Positions 23,200 to 32,420 of a stretch of DNA of 41,044 nucleotides are shown piece after piece. The translations under genes were made by a program, and so were the position numbers. The stretch is from Alphaproteobacteria bacterium. Lineage in GTDB: Bacteria > Pseudomonadota > Alphaproteobacteria > Reyranellales > Reyranellaceae. Positions within the stretch are counted from its first letter, which is position 1, and every line of letters starts with the position of its first letter. The stretch is taken from the NCBI GenBank assembly GCA_019235415.1, contig JAFAKN010000247.1, positions 1-41,044 of the forward strand. Direction: 5' to 3'. The notes under the pieces were generated by a model that saw only the letters and a list, made by a program, of their open reading frames with translations, did no database searches and was not told the DNA's origin.

Positions 23200-23383
23200 G
23201 ATTGGGCTCCTTTTGTCCGCCCCTAAAATCGGCTCTCCCGGCTGCTCGGACACCCCGACCCTTGCTTTCAAATTGGTTTTTCAGGACCCGTGGGCCGGTA
23301 TGGGCATGGTTCCTGAGGTCCGTTGGATTTGACCGCAAGATGCGGAGTGCGCGAGGCACGTCCCTTGGCAACCCTATGTTGGG

Positions 23384-23596
23384 ATGACAGTGAGCCTCGC
23401 CCTGAACACGGCGAAAGACGGCGATGGTTCGGAAGTGCCCGACCCCGCGAAGCTGCTGGTCATGGCCGAGCTCGCCCGTCTCGTCGAGGACGGGGGCGCA
23501 ACGATGCGCACGCTGAAGCCCGGCCTGCGCGAGCTACGCCTCTCGACCGGCGAGGTCTTCCACCTTGGCAGCACGGCGGTCACTCGCATCGCCTGA
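23384..23596 (+). CDS. Small conserved-looking protein of unknown function
   Basis: A 70-residue protein whose C-terminal half has a regular beta pattern: LLVMAELARLVEDGGATMRT, LKPGLRELRLSTGEVFHLGS and TAVTRIA. I recall similar small proteins in Bradyrhizobium-like genomes but no function. The ATG follows only a weak ribosome site. It lies between the divergent ogt and ada genes, in ada's direction and 121 bases ahead of it, so it could be the first gene of the ada transcript. Confidence 0.6.
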   Translation: MTVSLALNTAKDGDGSEVPDPAKLLVMAELARLVEDGGATMRTLKPGLRELRLSTGEVFHLGSTAVTRIA

Positions 23597-23717
23597 GCCC
23601 GAGGGACAACGTCCTTTCGGAGTCCCTTCGGACGACGACGGTCCCGAATATGAAAGCAAGCCCGGAGTGCGAAGCGTCGCGGCAGTGCCCATATTTGTCT
23701 CAGGAGGTAAAACGACC

Positions 23718-24872
23718 ATGACCTCGACGGTCGCCAAAACCGGGAAATCCACGCTGCCGTCGGTGACGGACGATCCCCGTTGGGCGCGCATCGTCTCCCG
23801 CGACAAGACGGCGGATGGCCAGTTTTGGTACTCGGTATCCACGACCGGCGTCTATTGTCGGCCGTCGTGCCCGTCGCGCGGGGCCAATCCCAGGAACGTT
23901 CAGCTTCACGCCACGCTGGAGGAAGCCAAGGCGACCGGCTTCCGGCCGTGCAAACGGTGCAACCCGGACGGTCCATCAATCGAAGCGGAGAACGCGGCCC
24001 TGGTCGTGAAGGCGTGCAGGCTGATCGAGGAAGGGGAAGAAGAGCCGTCGCTGGAGGAGCTGGCGAGCGCGGTTGGGCGCAGCCCAAGCTATTTCCACCG
24101 CGTATTCAAGGCCCACACCGGTGTGACGCCCAAAGACTATGCCGCCGGACATCGCGCGGCGAAGGTGCGGCAGGGATTGGTCTCCGGCAACAGCGTCACC
24201 GAGGCGATCTACGACGCCGGGTTCAATTCGAGTGGACGCTTTTACGAGAAGTCGACCGACATGCTCGGCATGACTCCCTCGCAATATCGCGCGGGTGGAG
24301 CGAACGAGGAAATCAGGTTTGCGGTCGGCCAGACTTCCCTGGGCGCCCTTCTGGTCGCCTCGAGCAGGAAGGGGGTCGCCGCGATCCTGCTTGGCGATGA
24401 TCCGGACAAGCTCGTGCACAGCCTGCAGGATCGGTTTCCCAGGGCCCATCTCATCGGCGCCGATCGAGACTACGAGGCGTTGGTGGCGCGGGTCGTCGGA
24501 TTCGTCGACGCGCCCCGGATCGGCCTGGATCTTCCTCTGGATGTTCGCGGCACGGCGTTCCAGCAGCGCGTGTGGCAAGCGCTGCGGGACATTCCCGTCG
24601 GCGCGACGGTGTCATATGCCGAGATTGCGCGAGTCATCGGCGCACCGAAGGCGGTGCGCGCAGTGGCCCAGGCTTGTGCCGCAAACAATCTCGCCGTCGC
24701 CGTCCCATGTCACCGTGTCGTTCGCAAGGATGGGTCGGTTTCCGGCTATGCCTGGGGCGTCGAGCGCAAGCGCGCTCTGCTCGATCGGGAAGCATCGCAA
24801 CGCGGCCAGGCTGGTGCTGCGACGTCGCAATTGCAGTCGGGTGGAAGCGGGACTTCCTTGCGGATCGTCTGA
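23718..24872 (+). CDS. ada: Bifunctional Ada: DNA repair methyltransferase and transcriptional regulator
   Basis: Ada repairs methylphosphotriesters with its N-terminal cysteine, which turns it into an activator, and O6-methylguanine with its C-terminal cysteine. The 384-residue protein shows the zinc cysteines 47, 51, 78 and 81 (GVYCRPSCPSR, FRPCKRC), an AraC-type helix-turn-helix at about 110-195 (LEELASAVGRSPSYFHRVFK, ending MTPSQYRAGG) and the methyltransferase domain with Cys331 in AVPCHRVV. All key residues are present. ATG 23718 follows AGGAGG at 10 bases. It probably controls its neighbours ogt and the dioxygenase as well. Confidence 0.96.
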   Translation: MTSTVAKTGKSTLPSVTDDPRWARIVSRDKTADGQFWYSVSTTGVYCRPSCPSRGANPRNVQLHATLEEAKATGFRPCKRCNPDGPSIEAENAALVVKACRLIEEGEEEPSLEELASAVGRSPSYFHRVFKAHTGVTPKDYAAGHRAAKVRQGLVSGNSVTEAIYDAGFNSSGRFYEKSTDMLGMTPSQYRAGGANEEIRFAVGQTSLGALLVASSRKGVAAILLGDDPDKLVHSLQDRFPRAHLIGADRDYEALVARVVGFVDAPRIGLDLPLDVRGTAFQQRVWQALRDIPVGATVSYAEIARVIGAPKAVRAVAQACAANNLAVAVPCHRVVRKDGSVSGYAWGVERKRALLDREASQRGQAGAATSQLQSGGSGTSLRIV

Positions 24873-25176
24873 GATTCGGCGATACCCCGACCACGACTGT
24901 TGCCGTGACCCTCGTGTTCACGATGACCATCCGGCACCTACTGAGTGATGGGCGTCGCCTCCCGCGGCCCCGCCGATCACTGTCGCGGTGCCATCACATT
25001 CCACGTGTGAGCGCGTAACTGTACCGTGATGCGCACGCCTGACGACTTCCTGACTTTCACTTGTCTAAGGTGGTTAACACCAATCTTACATTGCGTGTCG
25101 AATTACGAAGTGCTTACTAGCATCGCCGCAGAACCCGCCGCTAACTCATCGTGTCGTTGTTGGGGCGCCTCCATCC
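24873..25176. other. Intergenic region upstream of the efflux regulator
   Basis: No gene is seen. An AT-richer part around 25051-25110 probably carries the promoter of the response-regulator gene. It includes GGTG-GTTAA-CACC (25069-25081), a short inverted repeat that might be a regulator site. No convincing -35/-10 pair was found. Confidence 0.5.
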
Positions 25177-25902
25177 ATGCGAGTGCTGGTCGTCGAGGAC
25201 AACGAGACGTACGGCCGATTGCTCGCGGCGCGTCTCGGGCTGTCTGGATTCGAAGCGGACGTCGCGGTCTCGGTCGCCGAAGCCGAGTGGGCGAGCTCGC
25301 AGGTCGACTACTCGGCGATCGTGCTCGACCTCGGCCTGCCCGATCGTGACGGCATGGAGTTCTTGCGCGAGCTGCGCGGGCGCGGCAAGACCACGCCGGT
25401 GCTGATCGTCACGGCGCGCAACCGGTTGGCCGATCGCGTCGCTGCGCTGCACGCCGGTGCCGACGATTTCATGGGCAAGCCGTTCTCGACTGACGAGCTG
25501 ATCGCCCGTCTGCATGCCGTGTTGCGCCGTCCCCACACGATGGTCGGCAGGGTGATGAGGCTGGGCAATCTGGCGATCGATCTCGAGACGCGCCAGGTGC
25601 GCGTGGACGGAGCCCTGCTTTCGATCCGTCTGCGCGAGCAGGCGATCCTCGAGCTGCTGGTGCGCGATCACGGTACCGTGGTGACGCGACGGGCGATCGA
25701 AGCGCATCTTTTCGGCTTGGCCGATGAATCCGATTCCAACGCCATCGACGTTTACGTCCATCGCCTGCGGCGGCATCTCGCCGATTCGGGCGCCACCGTG
25801 CAGATCCACACCGTCCGCGGCGTGGGCTTCATGATTTCAGTAATCAGACAGCCTGTGCACGACGCCGACATGCCCAACGGCCGCAACGGAACGCAACCGT
25901 AG
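25177..25902 (+). CDS. OmpR-family response regulator of the RND efflux operon
   Basis: A 241-residue regulator with receiver domain 1-118 (RVLVVEDNETYGRLLAAR, phospho-acceptor Asp51 in AIVLDLGLPDRDG, VTARN, Lys in FMGKPFSTDEL) and a winged-helix domain at about 128-225 (SIRLREQAILELLVRDHG, SNAIDVYVHRLRRHLADS, HTVRGVGFM). No histidine kinase gene is adjacent. The adaptor gene begins 26 bases later, so it probably regulates the efflux set. It is distinct from the PetR-like regulator at 6093. Confidence 0.92.
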   Translation: MRVLVVEDNETYGRLLAARLGLSGFEADVAVSVAEAEWASSQVDYSAIVLDLGLPDRDGMEFLRELRGRGKTTPVLIVTARNRLADRVAALHAGADDFMGKPFSTDELIARLHAVLRRPHTMVGRVMRLGNLAIDLETRQVRVDGALLSIRLREQAILELLVRDHGTVVTRRAIEAHLFGLADESDSNAIDVYVHRLRRHLADSGATVQIHTVRGVGFMISVIRQPVHDADMPNGRNGTQP

Positions 25903-25928
25903 ATTGGCGCCCGCCGGAACTTCGATCC

Positions 25929-27161
25929 ATGAGTGAAACTGCTCCACCTCCGCCACCCCAACGCGCGTCCAAAACGCGACTCTGGCTCACCGCCGGAGGG
26001 CTCGTCGTCATCGCCCTGGGCGGCTTGTGGTGGCTCGGCCTGCCGCCGTTCGCCGAACCGCCCCCGCCACCCGCGCGCACCGGACGCGCGCCGGTCCAGG
26101 CCGTCGAGCAGCAGGTCGAGCTCACGGATAAGCAAGTCGCCACATTGAAGATCGCGCCCGTGGGCCAGGCGAGCTTCGTCGAGCGCCGCAGTGCGGTGGG
26201 CAACATCGACTTCAACCAGAACCTCCTGGTGCAGGTCTTCACGCCCTATGCCGGGCGGATCATCGCGACCTATGCCAATGTCGGCGACCAGGTACAAAAG
26301 GGCCAGGTGCTGTTCACCATCGACAGTCCCGACCTTCTGGCCGCGTCGTCCAACATCATCTCGCACACCGGCCTGCTCACGCTCGCCAACGCCAACGTTC
26401 GGCGCCTCACCGAGACGCTGCGCACCGGCGGCGGCGCGCAGAAGGACGTCTACCAGGCGAAGTCCGACCAGCAGACCGCCGAAGGCAACGTCCGCGCCGA
26501 TCGTGACTCGTTGCGCATCTTCGGCAAGACCGAGGAGGAAATCGAGAACATCATCCGCGACCGCAAGGCCGATTCGGTCCTGATCGTACGCAGCCCGATC
26601 ACCGGGCTGGTGACCCAGAGGACCGCCGCGCCCGGCCTCTACGTGCAGCCGGGCAACGCGCCGGCACCGTTCACCGTCGCCGACACGTCGGTCATGTGGA
26701 TGCTGGCCAACGTCGTGGAGGCCGACGCGCCCTTCATGCGCGTGGGCCAGCCGATCGAGGTGACGGTGAGCGCCTGGCCTGGCCGCACCTTCGACGGCGT
26801 GATCACGGTGGTCGGCGCCCAGGTCGATCCCGCGACGCGTCGCCTGATGGTCCGCTCGGAGGTCAAGGATCCGGACTACCGGCTGCGCGCCGGCATGTTC
26901 GCCAACTTCACCATCCGCATCTCCGAGCCGTTCCAGTCGACCGCCGTGCCCAACACCTCCATCGTGCGCGAGGGCGACGGCTCGATGGCCGTGTGGGTAA
27001 CGACCAACCGCAAGCGTTTCGACAAGCGCATCGTCAAGATCGGCATGCAGCAGGACGGCAACACCCAGATCCTGGAAGGCCTGCAGCCCGGGCAACTGGT
27101 CGTGACTGAAGGCGCGGTGTTCCTGAGCAACAAGGCAGCCGGAGGCGGCAGTGCGGACTGA
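25929..27161 (+). CDS. RND efflux periplasmic adaptor subunit (CusB/CzcB type)
   Basis: The 410-residue membrane-fusion protein has an N-terminal anchor (LWLTAGGLVVIALGGLWWLG, 17-36) after a Pro-rich start. It has a barrel-sandwich lipoyl domain split around a helical hairpin (VFTPYAGRIIATYANVGDQV, KGQVLFTIDSP ... IVRSPITGLVTQRTAAPGLY) and a beta-barrel domain (WPGRTFDGVITVVGAQVDPA, TRRLMVRSEVKDP). It bridges the inner-membrane pump and outer-membrane channel encoded next. Heavy-metal family membership is inferred from the pump's motif and similarity to CusB/CzcB. It is 162 bases ahead of the pump gene; a repeat fills that gap. Confidence 0.92.
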   Translation: MSETAPPPPPQRASKTRLWLTAGGLVVIALGGLWWLGLPPFAEPPPPPARTGRAPVQAVEQQVELTDKQVATLKIAPVGQASFVERRSAVGNIDFNQNLLVQVFTPYAGRIIATYANVGDQVQKGQVLFTIDSPDLLAASSNIISHTGLLTLANANVRRLTETLRTGGGAQKDVYQAKSDQQTAEGNVRADRDSLRIFGKTEEEIENIIRDRKADSVLIVRSPITGLVTQRTAAPGLYVQPGNAPAPFTVADTSVMWMLANVVEADAPFMRVGQPIEVTVSAWPGRTFDGVITVVGAQVDPATRRLMVRSEVKDPDYRLRAGMFANFTIRISEPFQSTAVPNTSIVREGDGSMAVWVTTNRKRFDKRIVKIGMQQDGNTQILEGLQPGQLVVTEGAVFLSNKAAGGGSAD

Positions 27162-27188
27162 GCGACCTCTCTTTCGCGAGCCGAGCCT

Positions 27189-27259
27189 CTGTCATCCCGA
27201 GCGTAGCGAGGGATCCTTAAGGCCACAGGAAAGATCCCTCGCTTCGCTCGGGATGACAG
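27189..27259. repeat. Dispersed palindromic repeat, family A, copy 2 (nearly perfect)
   Basis: The 27-base arms at 27189-27215 (CTGTCATCCCGAGCG TAGCG AGGGATC) and 27233-27259 are reverse complements apart from one base. They lie between the adaptor and pump genes. The RNA would form a long hairpin inside the operon, possibly lowering downstream transcript or stabilising the upstream part. A further half-copy GACGCTCGGGATAACAG follows. Confidence 0.9.
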
Positions 27260-27323
27260 GAGGGACGCTCGGGATAACAGCGCTCGCGGTGACAGAGGCG
27301 TTCGCGATGAAGGCAGGTGCGCC

Positions 27324-30300
27324 ATGCTGAAGACGATCCTGGTCTTCGGCCTGACCCGCCGGCCGCTGGTCGTGCTCGGCGTGCTGGTATTCCTGGGCAT
27401 GGGCGTGTTCGCCTTCACGCGGCTCAACATCGAGGCCTATCCCAACCCCGCGCCGGTCATCCTCGAGATCACCGCCCAGGCGCCTGGGCTGTCGGCCGAG
27501 GAGATGGAGAAGTACTACACCATCCCGATCGAAATCGCGCTCTTCCCCACGCCCGGTGTCGTGAACATCCGCTCGACGTCGTTCTACGGGCTCACCTTCG
27601 TGCGCGTCACCTTCCGGTACGGCATCGACTACAACACAGCCTATACCAACGCCGCGACCTACCTGCAGCAGGGCGTCAACCTGCCCGGCAACCAGGTGCC
27701 GCAGATCCAGCAGTCGAGCCTGGTCGGCGAGATCGTCCGCTACCAGGTCGTCGGCCCGCCCAACTTCGGGCTGACCAACTTGCGCACCGTGCAGGACTGG
27801 GTCATCGCCCGCCGGCTGCTCACCGTGCCCGGCGTCGTGCAGATCAACTCGTGGGGCGGCACCACCAAGCAGTTCAACGTCAACCTCGATCTCGGCAAGC
27901 TCGAGGCCTACAACGTCACCATCCCGCAGGTGATCACCGCGCTCGGCAACGCCAACATCAACGTCGGCGGCCGCGAGATCACCATGGGCCAGCAGTCGGT
28001 CAACATCCGCGGCATCGGCCTCATCGACACCGGCGGCAACGACGATTTGACGCAAGGCAGGCGCGTCACCGACATCGAGAACGTGGTGCTGAGCCAGTCG
28101 AACGGCGTGCCGGTGCGGGTCAAGGACGTCGGCACCGTCGAGGTCGGCTATGTGCCGCGGCTTGGCATAGCCGGCCGCGACCACGACCCCGACATCGTCG
28201 CGGCCATCGTCATCATGGGCCGCACCCAGCATACCAACGAGGTCTTGCCCAGGGTCGAGGCGGAGATCGAGAAGATCAACACAGACGGCACCCTGCCGCC
28301 CGGCGTCAAGGCGATCCTCTACTACGACCGCAGCACGCTGGTGAACGTGACCACCGCCACGGTCATGCACAACCTGGTGTTCGGCTGCCTGCTGGTCTTC
28401 CTGATCCAGTGGATCTTCCTCGGCGATCTGCGCTCGGCAATCATCGTCGGCGTCAACATCCCGTTCGCGCTGTTCTTCGCCGTCATCATCATGGTGGTGC
28501 GCGGCGAGGATGCGAACCTGTTGTCGGTCGGCGCCGTCGACTTCGGCATCATCATCGATTCGGCCGTCATCCTGGTCGAGAACATCTTCCGCAACTTCCA
28601 GAGCAACGCCGACGACCGCTATCGCCTGCTGCAGCACCTGAGCGAAGGCCTTTGGGGACCCGATCCGACCTCGTCGACCAGCGGCCGCTCGAGCTCGCGG
28701 CTGTGGACCGAGCGGCTGCGGATGATCTTCGTCAGCGCCCTGCAGGTCGACCGTGCAGTGTTCTTCACCGCGACCATCACCATCACCGCCTTCCTGCCGC
28801 TGTTCACCATGAGCGGCGTCGAAGGCCAGATCTTCGGCCCCATGGCGCGCACCTATGCCTACGCGCTGGTCGGCGCGCTGCTCGCCACCTTCACCGTCAC
28901 GCCGGTGCTCGCCTCGATCGTGCTGCCGCGCCACGTCGAGGAGGTCGAGACCAGGTTCGTACGCACCATCCGAGCCCTCTATACGCCAACGCTGCGCTGG
29001 GCGCTGAACTTCCGGCCGATCCCGATCGCCATCGGCCTGATGTTCCTGCTGTTCAGCGGCTTCTGCGCCACGCAGCTCGGCAGCGAGTTCCTGCCGGCGC
29101 TGGAGGAGGGCAACTTCTGGATCCGCGCCTCGATGCCGCCCACCATCAGCCTCGAGGCGGGCGTCGAGGCGTCGAAGAAGATGCGCGATATCCTGCTGCG
29201 CCATCCCGAGGTCCTGACCGTGGTGTCGCAGCACGGCCGGCCGGACAACGGCAGCGACGCCTCGCCGTTCTCCAACGTCGAGCTGTTCGCACCGCTGAAG
29301 CCGTTCGACCAGTGGCCGTCCGGGCTCGACAAGGCCAAGCTGACCGACATCCTGCAGAAGGAGTTCGGCGAGGAGCTGCCGGGGATCGGCTTCAACTTCT
29401 CGCAGTACATCCAGGACAACGTCGAGGAGGCGCTGTCGGGCGTCAAAGGCGCCAACTCGATCAAGGTCCTGGGGCCGAACCTCAACGAGCTGGAAAAGCT
29501 CGCCGAGCAGGTCATGGCGATCATGAAGACGATCCCGGGCGTCACCGACCTCGGCATCTTCCACGTCGTCGGCCAGCCCAACCTCAACATCAAGGTCGAC
29601 CGCGACAAGGCCGCGCGCTACGGCCTGAACTCGGGCGACGTCAACACCACCGTGCAGGCCGCGATGGGCGGCACCAACGCCACGACGATCCTGGAGGCCG
29701 ACCGCCAGTTCGGCGTCTCGGTTCGCCTGTCGGAGCCTTATCGCGACACGATGGACGTGATCCGCAACGTCAAGGTGGCCTACTCCAATCCCAACGGCGG
29801 CAACTCGTACATACCGCTCACCGAGGTCGCCAACATCTCGCTCGACACCGGCGCGTCCTTCATCTACCGCGAGAGCACCCAGCGCTACATCCCGGTGAAG
29901 TTCAGCATCCGTGGTCGCGACCTCGGCAGCACGGTCGCCGAGGCGCAGCGGCGCATCGCCGATGAGATCAAGCTGCCGACCGGCTACCGCATCATCTGGG
30001 CCGGCGAGTTCGAGAACCTGGAGGAGGCCAAGAAGCGCCTCGAGGTCATCATCCCGGTCACCCTGGTGCTGATCCTGGTGCTGCTGTACGGCCTGTTCAA
30101 CACCATGCGCGACAGCCTGGTGGCGCTGGCCGGCATCCCGTTCGCGGCGGCCGGCGGCGTGATTGCGCTGTGGGCGACCGGCGAGGAGTTCAGCGTCTCG
30201 GCCGCCATCGGCTTCATCTCGCTGGCCGGCGTCGCGGTGATGGACGGCATCGTCAACATCACCTACTTCCGCGAGCTTTTGAGCCGCGGCCAGAGCTTCC

Positions 30301-30566
30301 GCGAGGCGATTTTCAACGGCGCCGAGCAGCGCATGCGGCCGATGCTGATGACTGCGCTCTCGGCCGGCGTCGGCCTGTTTCCGGCGGCCATCAGCCACGG
30401 CATCGGCAGCCAGGTGCAGCGCCCTCTTGCCACCGTGGTGGTCGGCGGCATGATACTCGGCCCGATCATGCTCCTGGTCGTCGGACCGGCCATCCGCAGC
30501 GTCTTCCTCAGAGCCTACCGCCCCAGCCCGGAAAGGACGCCCCAGCAGGAGGAGGTCGAAGAGTGA
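27324..30566 (+). CDS. Heavy-metal-type RND efflux pump (CzcA/CusA family)
   Basis: A 1080-residue inner-membrane proton-driven exporter of normal length. The transmembrane-4 motif carries Asp406, Asp412 and Glu419 (VDFGIIIDSAVILVEN), the same spacing as Asp402/Asp408/Glu415 of CzcA, which marks the HME group. Other blocks are RLNIEAYPNPAPVILEITAQ near the start, EFLPALEEGNFWIRASMPPT and the ending SAGVGLFPAAISHGIGSQVQ, RPLATVVVGG. Divalent metal export is likely, but the ion is not fixed by sequence. A 40-residue insert with SSTSGRSSSRLW follows the motif. ATG 27324 follows AAGGCAGG. It ends in a GTGA overlap with the outer-membrane gene. Confidence 0.93.
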   Translation: MLKTILVFGLTRRPLVVLGVLVFLGMGVFAFTRLNIEAYPNPAPVILEITAQAPGLSAEEMEKYYTIPIEIALFPTPGVVNIRSTSFYGLTFVRVTFRYGIDYNTAYTNAATYLQQGVNLPGNQVPQIQQSSLVGEIVRYQVVGPPNFGLTNLRTVQDWVIARRLLTVPGVVQINSWGGTTKQFNVNLDLGKLEAYNVTIPQVITALGNANINVGGREITMGQQSVNIRGIGLIDTGGNDDLTQGRRVTDIENVVLSQSNGVPVRVKDVGTVEVGYVPRLGIAGRDHDPDIVAAIVIMGRTQHTNEVLPRVEAEIEKINTDGTLPPGVKAILYYDRSTLVNVTTATVMHNLVFGCLLVFLIQWIFLGDLRSAIIVGVNIPFALFFAVIIMVVRGEDANLLSVGAVDFGIIIDSAVILVENIFRNFQSNADDRYRLLQHLSEGLWGPDPTSSTSGRSSSRLWTERLRMIFVSALQVDRAVFFTATITITAFLPLFTMSGVEGQIFGPMARTYAYALVGALLATFTVTPVLASIVLPRHVEEVETRFVRTIRALYTPTLRWALNFRPIPIAIGLMFLLFSGFCATQLGSEFLPALEEGNFWIRASMPPTISLEAGVEASKKMRDILLRHPEVLTVVSQHGRPDNGSDASPFSNVELFAPLKPFDQWPSGLDKAKLTDILQKEFGEELPGIGFNFSQYIQDNVEEALSGVKGANSIKVLGPNLNELEKLAEQVMAIMKTIPGVTDLGIFHVVGQPNLNIKVDRDKAARYGLNSGDVNTTVQAAMGGTNATTILEADRQFGVSVRLSEPYRDTMDVIRNVKVAYSNPNGGNSYIPLTEVANISLDTGASFIYRESTQRYIPVKFSIRGRDLGSTVAEAQRRIADEIKLPTGYRIIWAGEFENLEEAKKRLEVIIPVTLVLILVLLYGLFNTMRDSLVALAGIPFAAAGGVIALWATGEEFSVSAAIGFISLAGVAVMDGIVNITYFRELLSRGQSFREAIFNGAEQRMRPMLMTALSAGVGLFPAAISHGIGSQVQRPLATVVVGGMILGPIMLLVVGPAIRSVFLRAYRPSPERTPQQEEVEE

Positions 30567-32416
30567 TCGTCCCTCTGACCGGATCCCTCCCGCGCGCTCT
30601 CATCAGATTCCTCTCCCCCGCCAGGGGGAGAGGCGAGGAGAGGGGACTTCGACAGCTCCTGCAACCCCCTCTCCTAAACCTCTCCCCCTATCGGGGGAGA
30701 GGAACTCGAAAGACGCTCGCCGCGCTGCTCACTACGCTGGTCGCCGGCTGCACCGTCGGGCCCGACTTCACCCGGCCCGACCCGCCGCGCGACCAGACCT
30801 ACCTCACCGATCCGTCGGCCGACCAGACCGTGTCCGTGCCCGACGTGCTGGGCGGCGAGGCGCAGCGCTTCGTGGCCGACCTCGACATCCCGGGCCAGTG
30901 GTGGAACGTCTACCAGTCGCGTCCGCTCGACGAGCTGATCCAGCAGGCGATGCGGGCCAACCCTGACGTCCAGTCCGCGATTCAGGCGATCAAGGCGGCG
31001 CAGCAAAACGCCCGGGCCCAACGCGCCGCGCTGTTCCCGGTGGTGACGGCGACGGGTTCGGGTACGCAAAACCAAGTATCGAACTCGCTGTCGGCGCCGA
31101 CCAACAACCCCAACAGCTTCATCTTTGGGCTGTTCACCGGCCTCTTGAACGTCAGCTATGTACTCGACCTCTGGGGTGGCACGCGGCGGGCCGCGGAATC
31201 GCTCGAGGCCACCGCAGAAGCGCAATGCTTCCAGCTTGAAGCGACCTACCTGACCTTGTCGTCCAACGTGGTGGTGGCGGCTATCACCGAAGCCTCGCTG
31301 CGCGCCCAGATCGCCGTCAACCAGCGCACCATCGAGATCCAGCGCCAGACGCTCGAGCTCTTGCGCAACCGCTTCGCGATCGGCCAGGCCGCACAGTATG
31401 ACGTGGCCACCCAGGAGGCAGCCTTGGCCGCGAGCATCGCCGCCCTGCCGCCGCTCAGGAACCAGCTCAGCCAGCAGCGCCACCTGCTGGCGACGCTCAC
31501 CGGCCGCACGACGGCGCATGTCCCGGCCGAGACCTTCGAGCTCGACGCGCTCAGCCTGCCGCAGACCCTGCCGGTCAGCATGCCGGCGCGCATGATCGAG
31601 CAGCGGCCCGATGTCCGCTCGGCCGAGGCCAACGTGCACTCCGCCGGCGCCACCGTCGGCGTCGCCACCGCGGCGATGCTGCCGCAGGTCACCGGCACCC
31701 TGATCTACGGCTCGACCTCGACGTCGTCGGACCTGCTGTTCAGCGACCTGCTGGGGCCGACCGTCACGGTGGGCGGCGCCTTCTCGCAGACCCTCCTCGA
31801 CGGCGGCGCGCTGCTTGCCAAGAGGCGCGCCGCGGTCGCCGCCTGGGAGCAGTCAAAGGCGCAGTATCGCTCGGCCGTGCTGACGGCGTTCCGCAACGTC
31901 GCTGATTCGCTGCGTGCCATCGAGTTCGACGCACTCACCTTCCAGGCCGCGTCCAACGCCGAGCAGGCCGCGCGGCTGGCGCTCGAGATCACGCGCCGCC
32001 GTCTCGCCGCGGGCGACGCCGGCATCCTCGACATCCTCAATGCCGAGCTGACCTACCAGACCGCGGCCATGAACCTCGTGACAGCCCGGGCCCAGCGATA
32101 TTCGGACACCGCCGGCCTGTTCCAGGCGCTGGGCGGCGGCTGGTGGAACCGCGACGCCGAAGGCAATCCGTTCCCCGCCCAGCGGGCTCAGTGCCGGCCG
32201 CCGGTCAATCCGCCGCCGCCGCGCCCGTGGCCCGATGCCCGACCGATGGTCGTCAACGCCGAGCCGGCCACGCAAGGGCCGGCCATGCAGGCGCCGGCCA
32301 CGCAGGCGCCGGCAGGCCAGTCGACGCCAAGTTCGGTCGGACCGCAAACCGCTCCCGCGCCGCTGCCTGCGGCGCCATCGCCGTCGAAGGGTTTTTGGCG
32401 CTCACGCTTCTGGTGA
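30563..32416 (+). CDS. RND outer-membrane lipoprotein (NodT/CusC family)
   Basis: The 617-residue channel protein has two OEP repeats: WWNVYQSRPLDELIQQAMRA, QNARAQRAALFPVVTATGSG, IGQAAQYDVATQEAAL, ARMIEQRPDVRSAEANVHSA and GDAGILDILNAELTYQTAAM. The only usable start is GTG 30563, which overlaps the pump stop (GTGA) behind GGAGGAGG. The signal peptide is unusually long: about 50 residues precede the hydrophobic LAALLTTLVAGC lipobox (Cys63), because a dispersed repeat is translated in frame. The Pro/Ala-rich tail carries short QAPA repeats. With the adaptor and pump it completes a tripartite exporter. Confidence 0.9.
   Translation: MIVPLTGSLPRALIRFLSPARGRGEERGLRQLLQPPLLNLSPYRGRGTRKTLAALLTTLVAGCTVGPDFTRPDPPRDQTYLTDPSADQTVSVPDVLGGEAQRFVADLDIPGQWWNVYQSRPLDELIQQAMRANPDVQSAIQAIKAAQQNARAQRAALFPVVTATGSGTQNQVSNSLSAPTNNPNSFIFGLFTGLLNVSYVLDLWGGTRRAAESLEATAEAQCFQLEATYLTLSSNVVVAAITEASLRAQIAVNQRTIEIQRQTLELLRNRFAIGQAAQYDVATQEAALAASIAALPPLRNQLSQQRHLLATLTGRTTAHVPAETFELDALSLPQTLPVSMPARMIEQRPDVRSAEANVHSAGATVGVATAAMLPQVTGTLIYGSTSTSSDLLFSDLLGPTVTVGGAFSQTLLDGGALLAKRRAAVAAWEQSKAQYRSAVLTAFRNVADSLRAIEFDALTFQAASNAEQAARLALEITRRRLAAGDAGILDILNAELTYQTAAMNLVTARAQRYSDTAGLFQALGGGWWNRDAEGNPFPAQRAQCRPPVNPPPPRPWPDARPMVVNAEPATQGPAMQAPATQAPAGQSTPSSVGPQTAPAPLPAAPSPSKGFWRSRFW
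30610..30702. repeat. Dispersed palindromic repeat, family B, inside the efflux lipoprotein gene
   Basis: Two hairpins, CCTCTCCCCC-GCCA-GGGGGAGAGG (30610-30633) and CCTCTCCCCC-TATC-GGGGGAGAGG (30679-30702), flank a third inverted pair (GGAGAGGGG at 30637-30645 and CCCCTCTCC at 30666-30674). The element lies within the first 50 codons of the lipoprotein gene and stays in frame. A single-hairpin relative lies at 34428-34461. Confidence 0.9.
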
Positions 32417-32420
32417 TGCG

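Noticed and set aside
27192..30398. 1068-codon minus-strand frame opposite the RND pump
   Set aside because: Asp/His/Arg-rich antisense shadow; the plus strand has every RND motif.
30600..30710. CRISPR array
   Set aside because: The repeated CCTCTCCCCC/GGGGGAGAGG units are hairpin arms, with only two units and no regular spacers.
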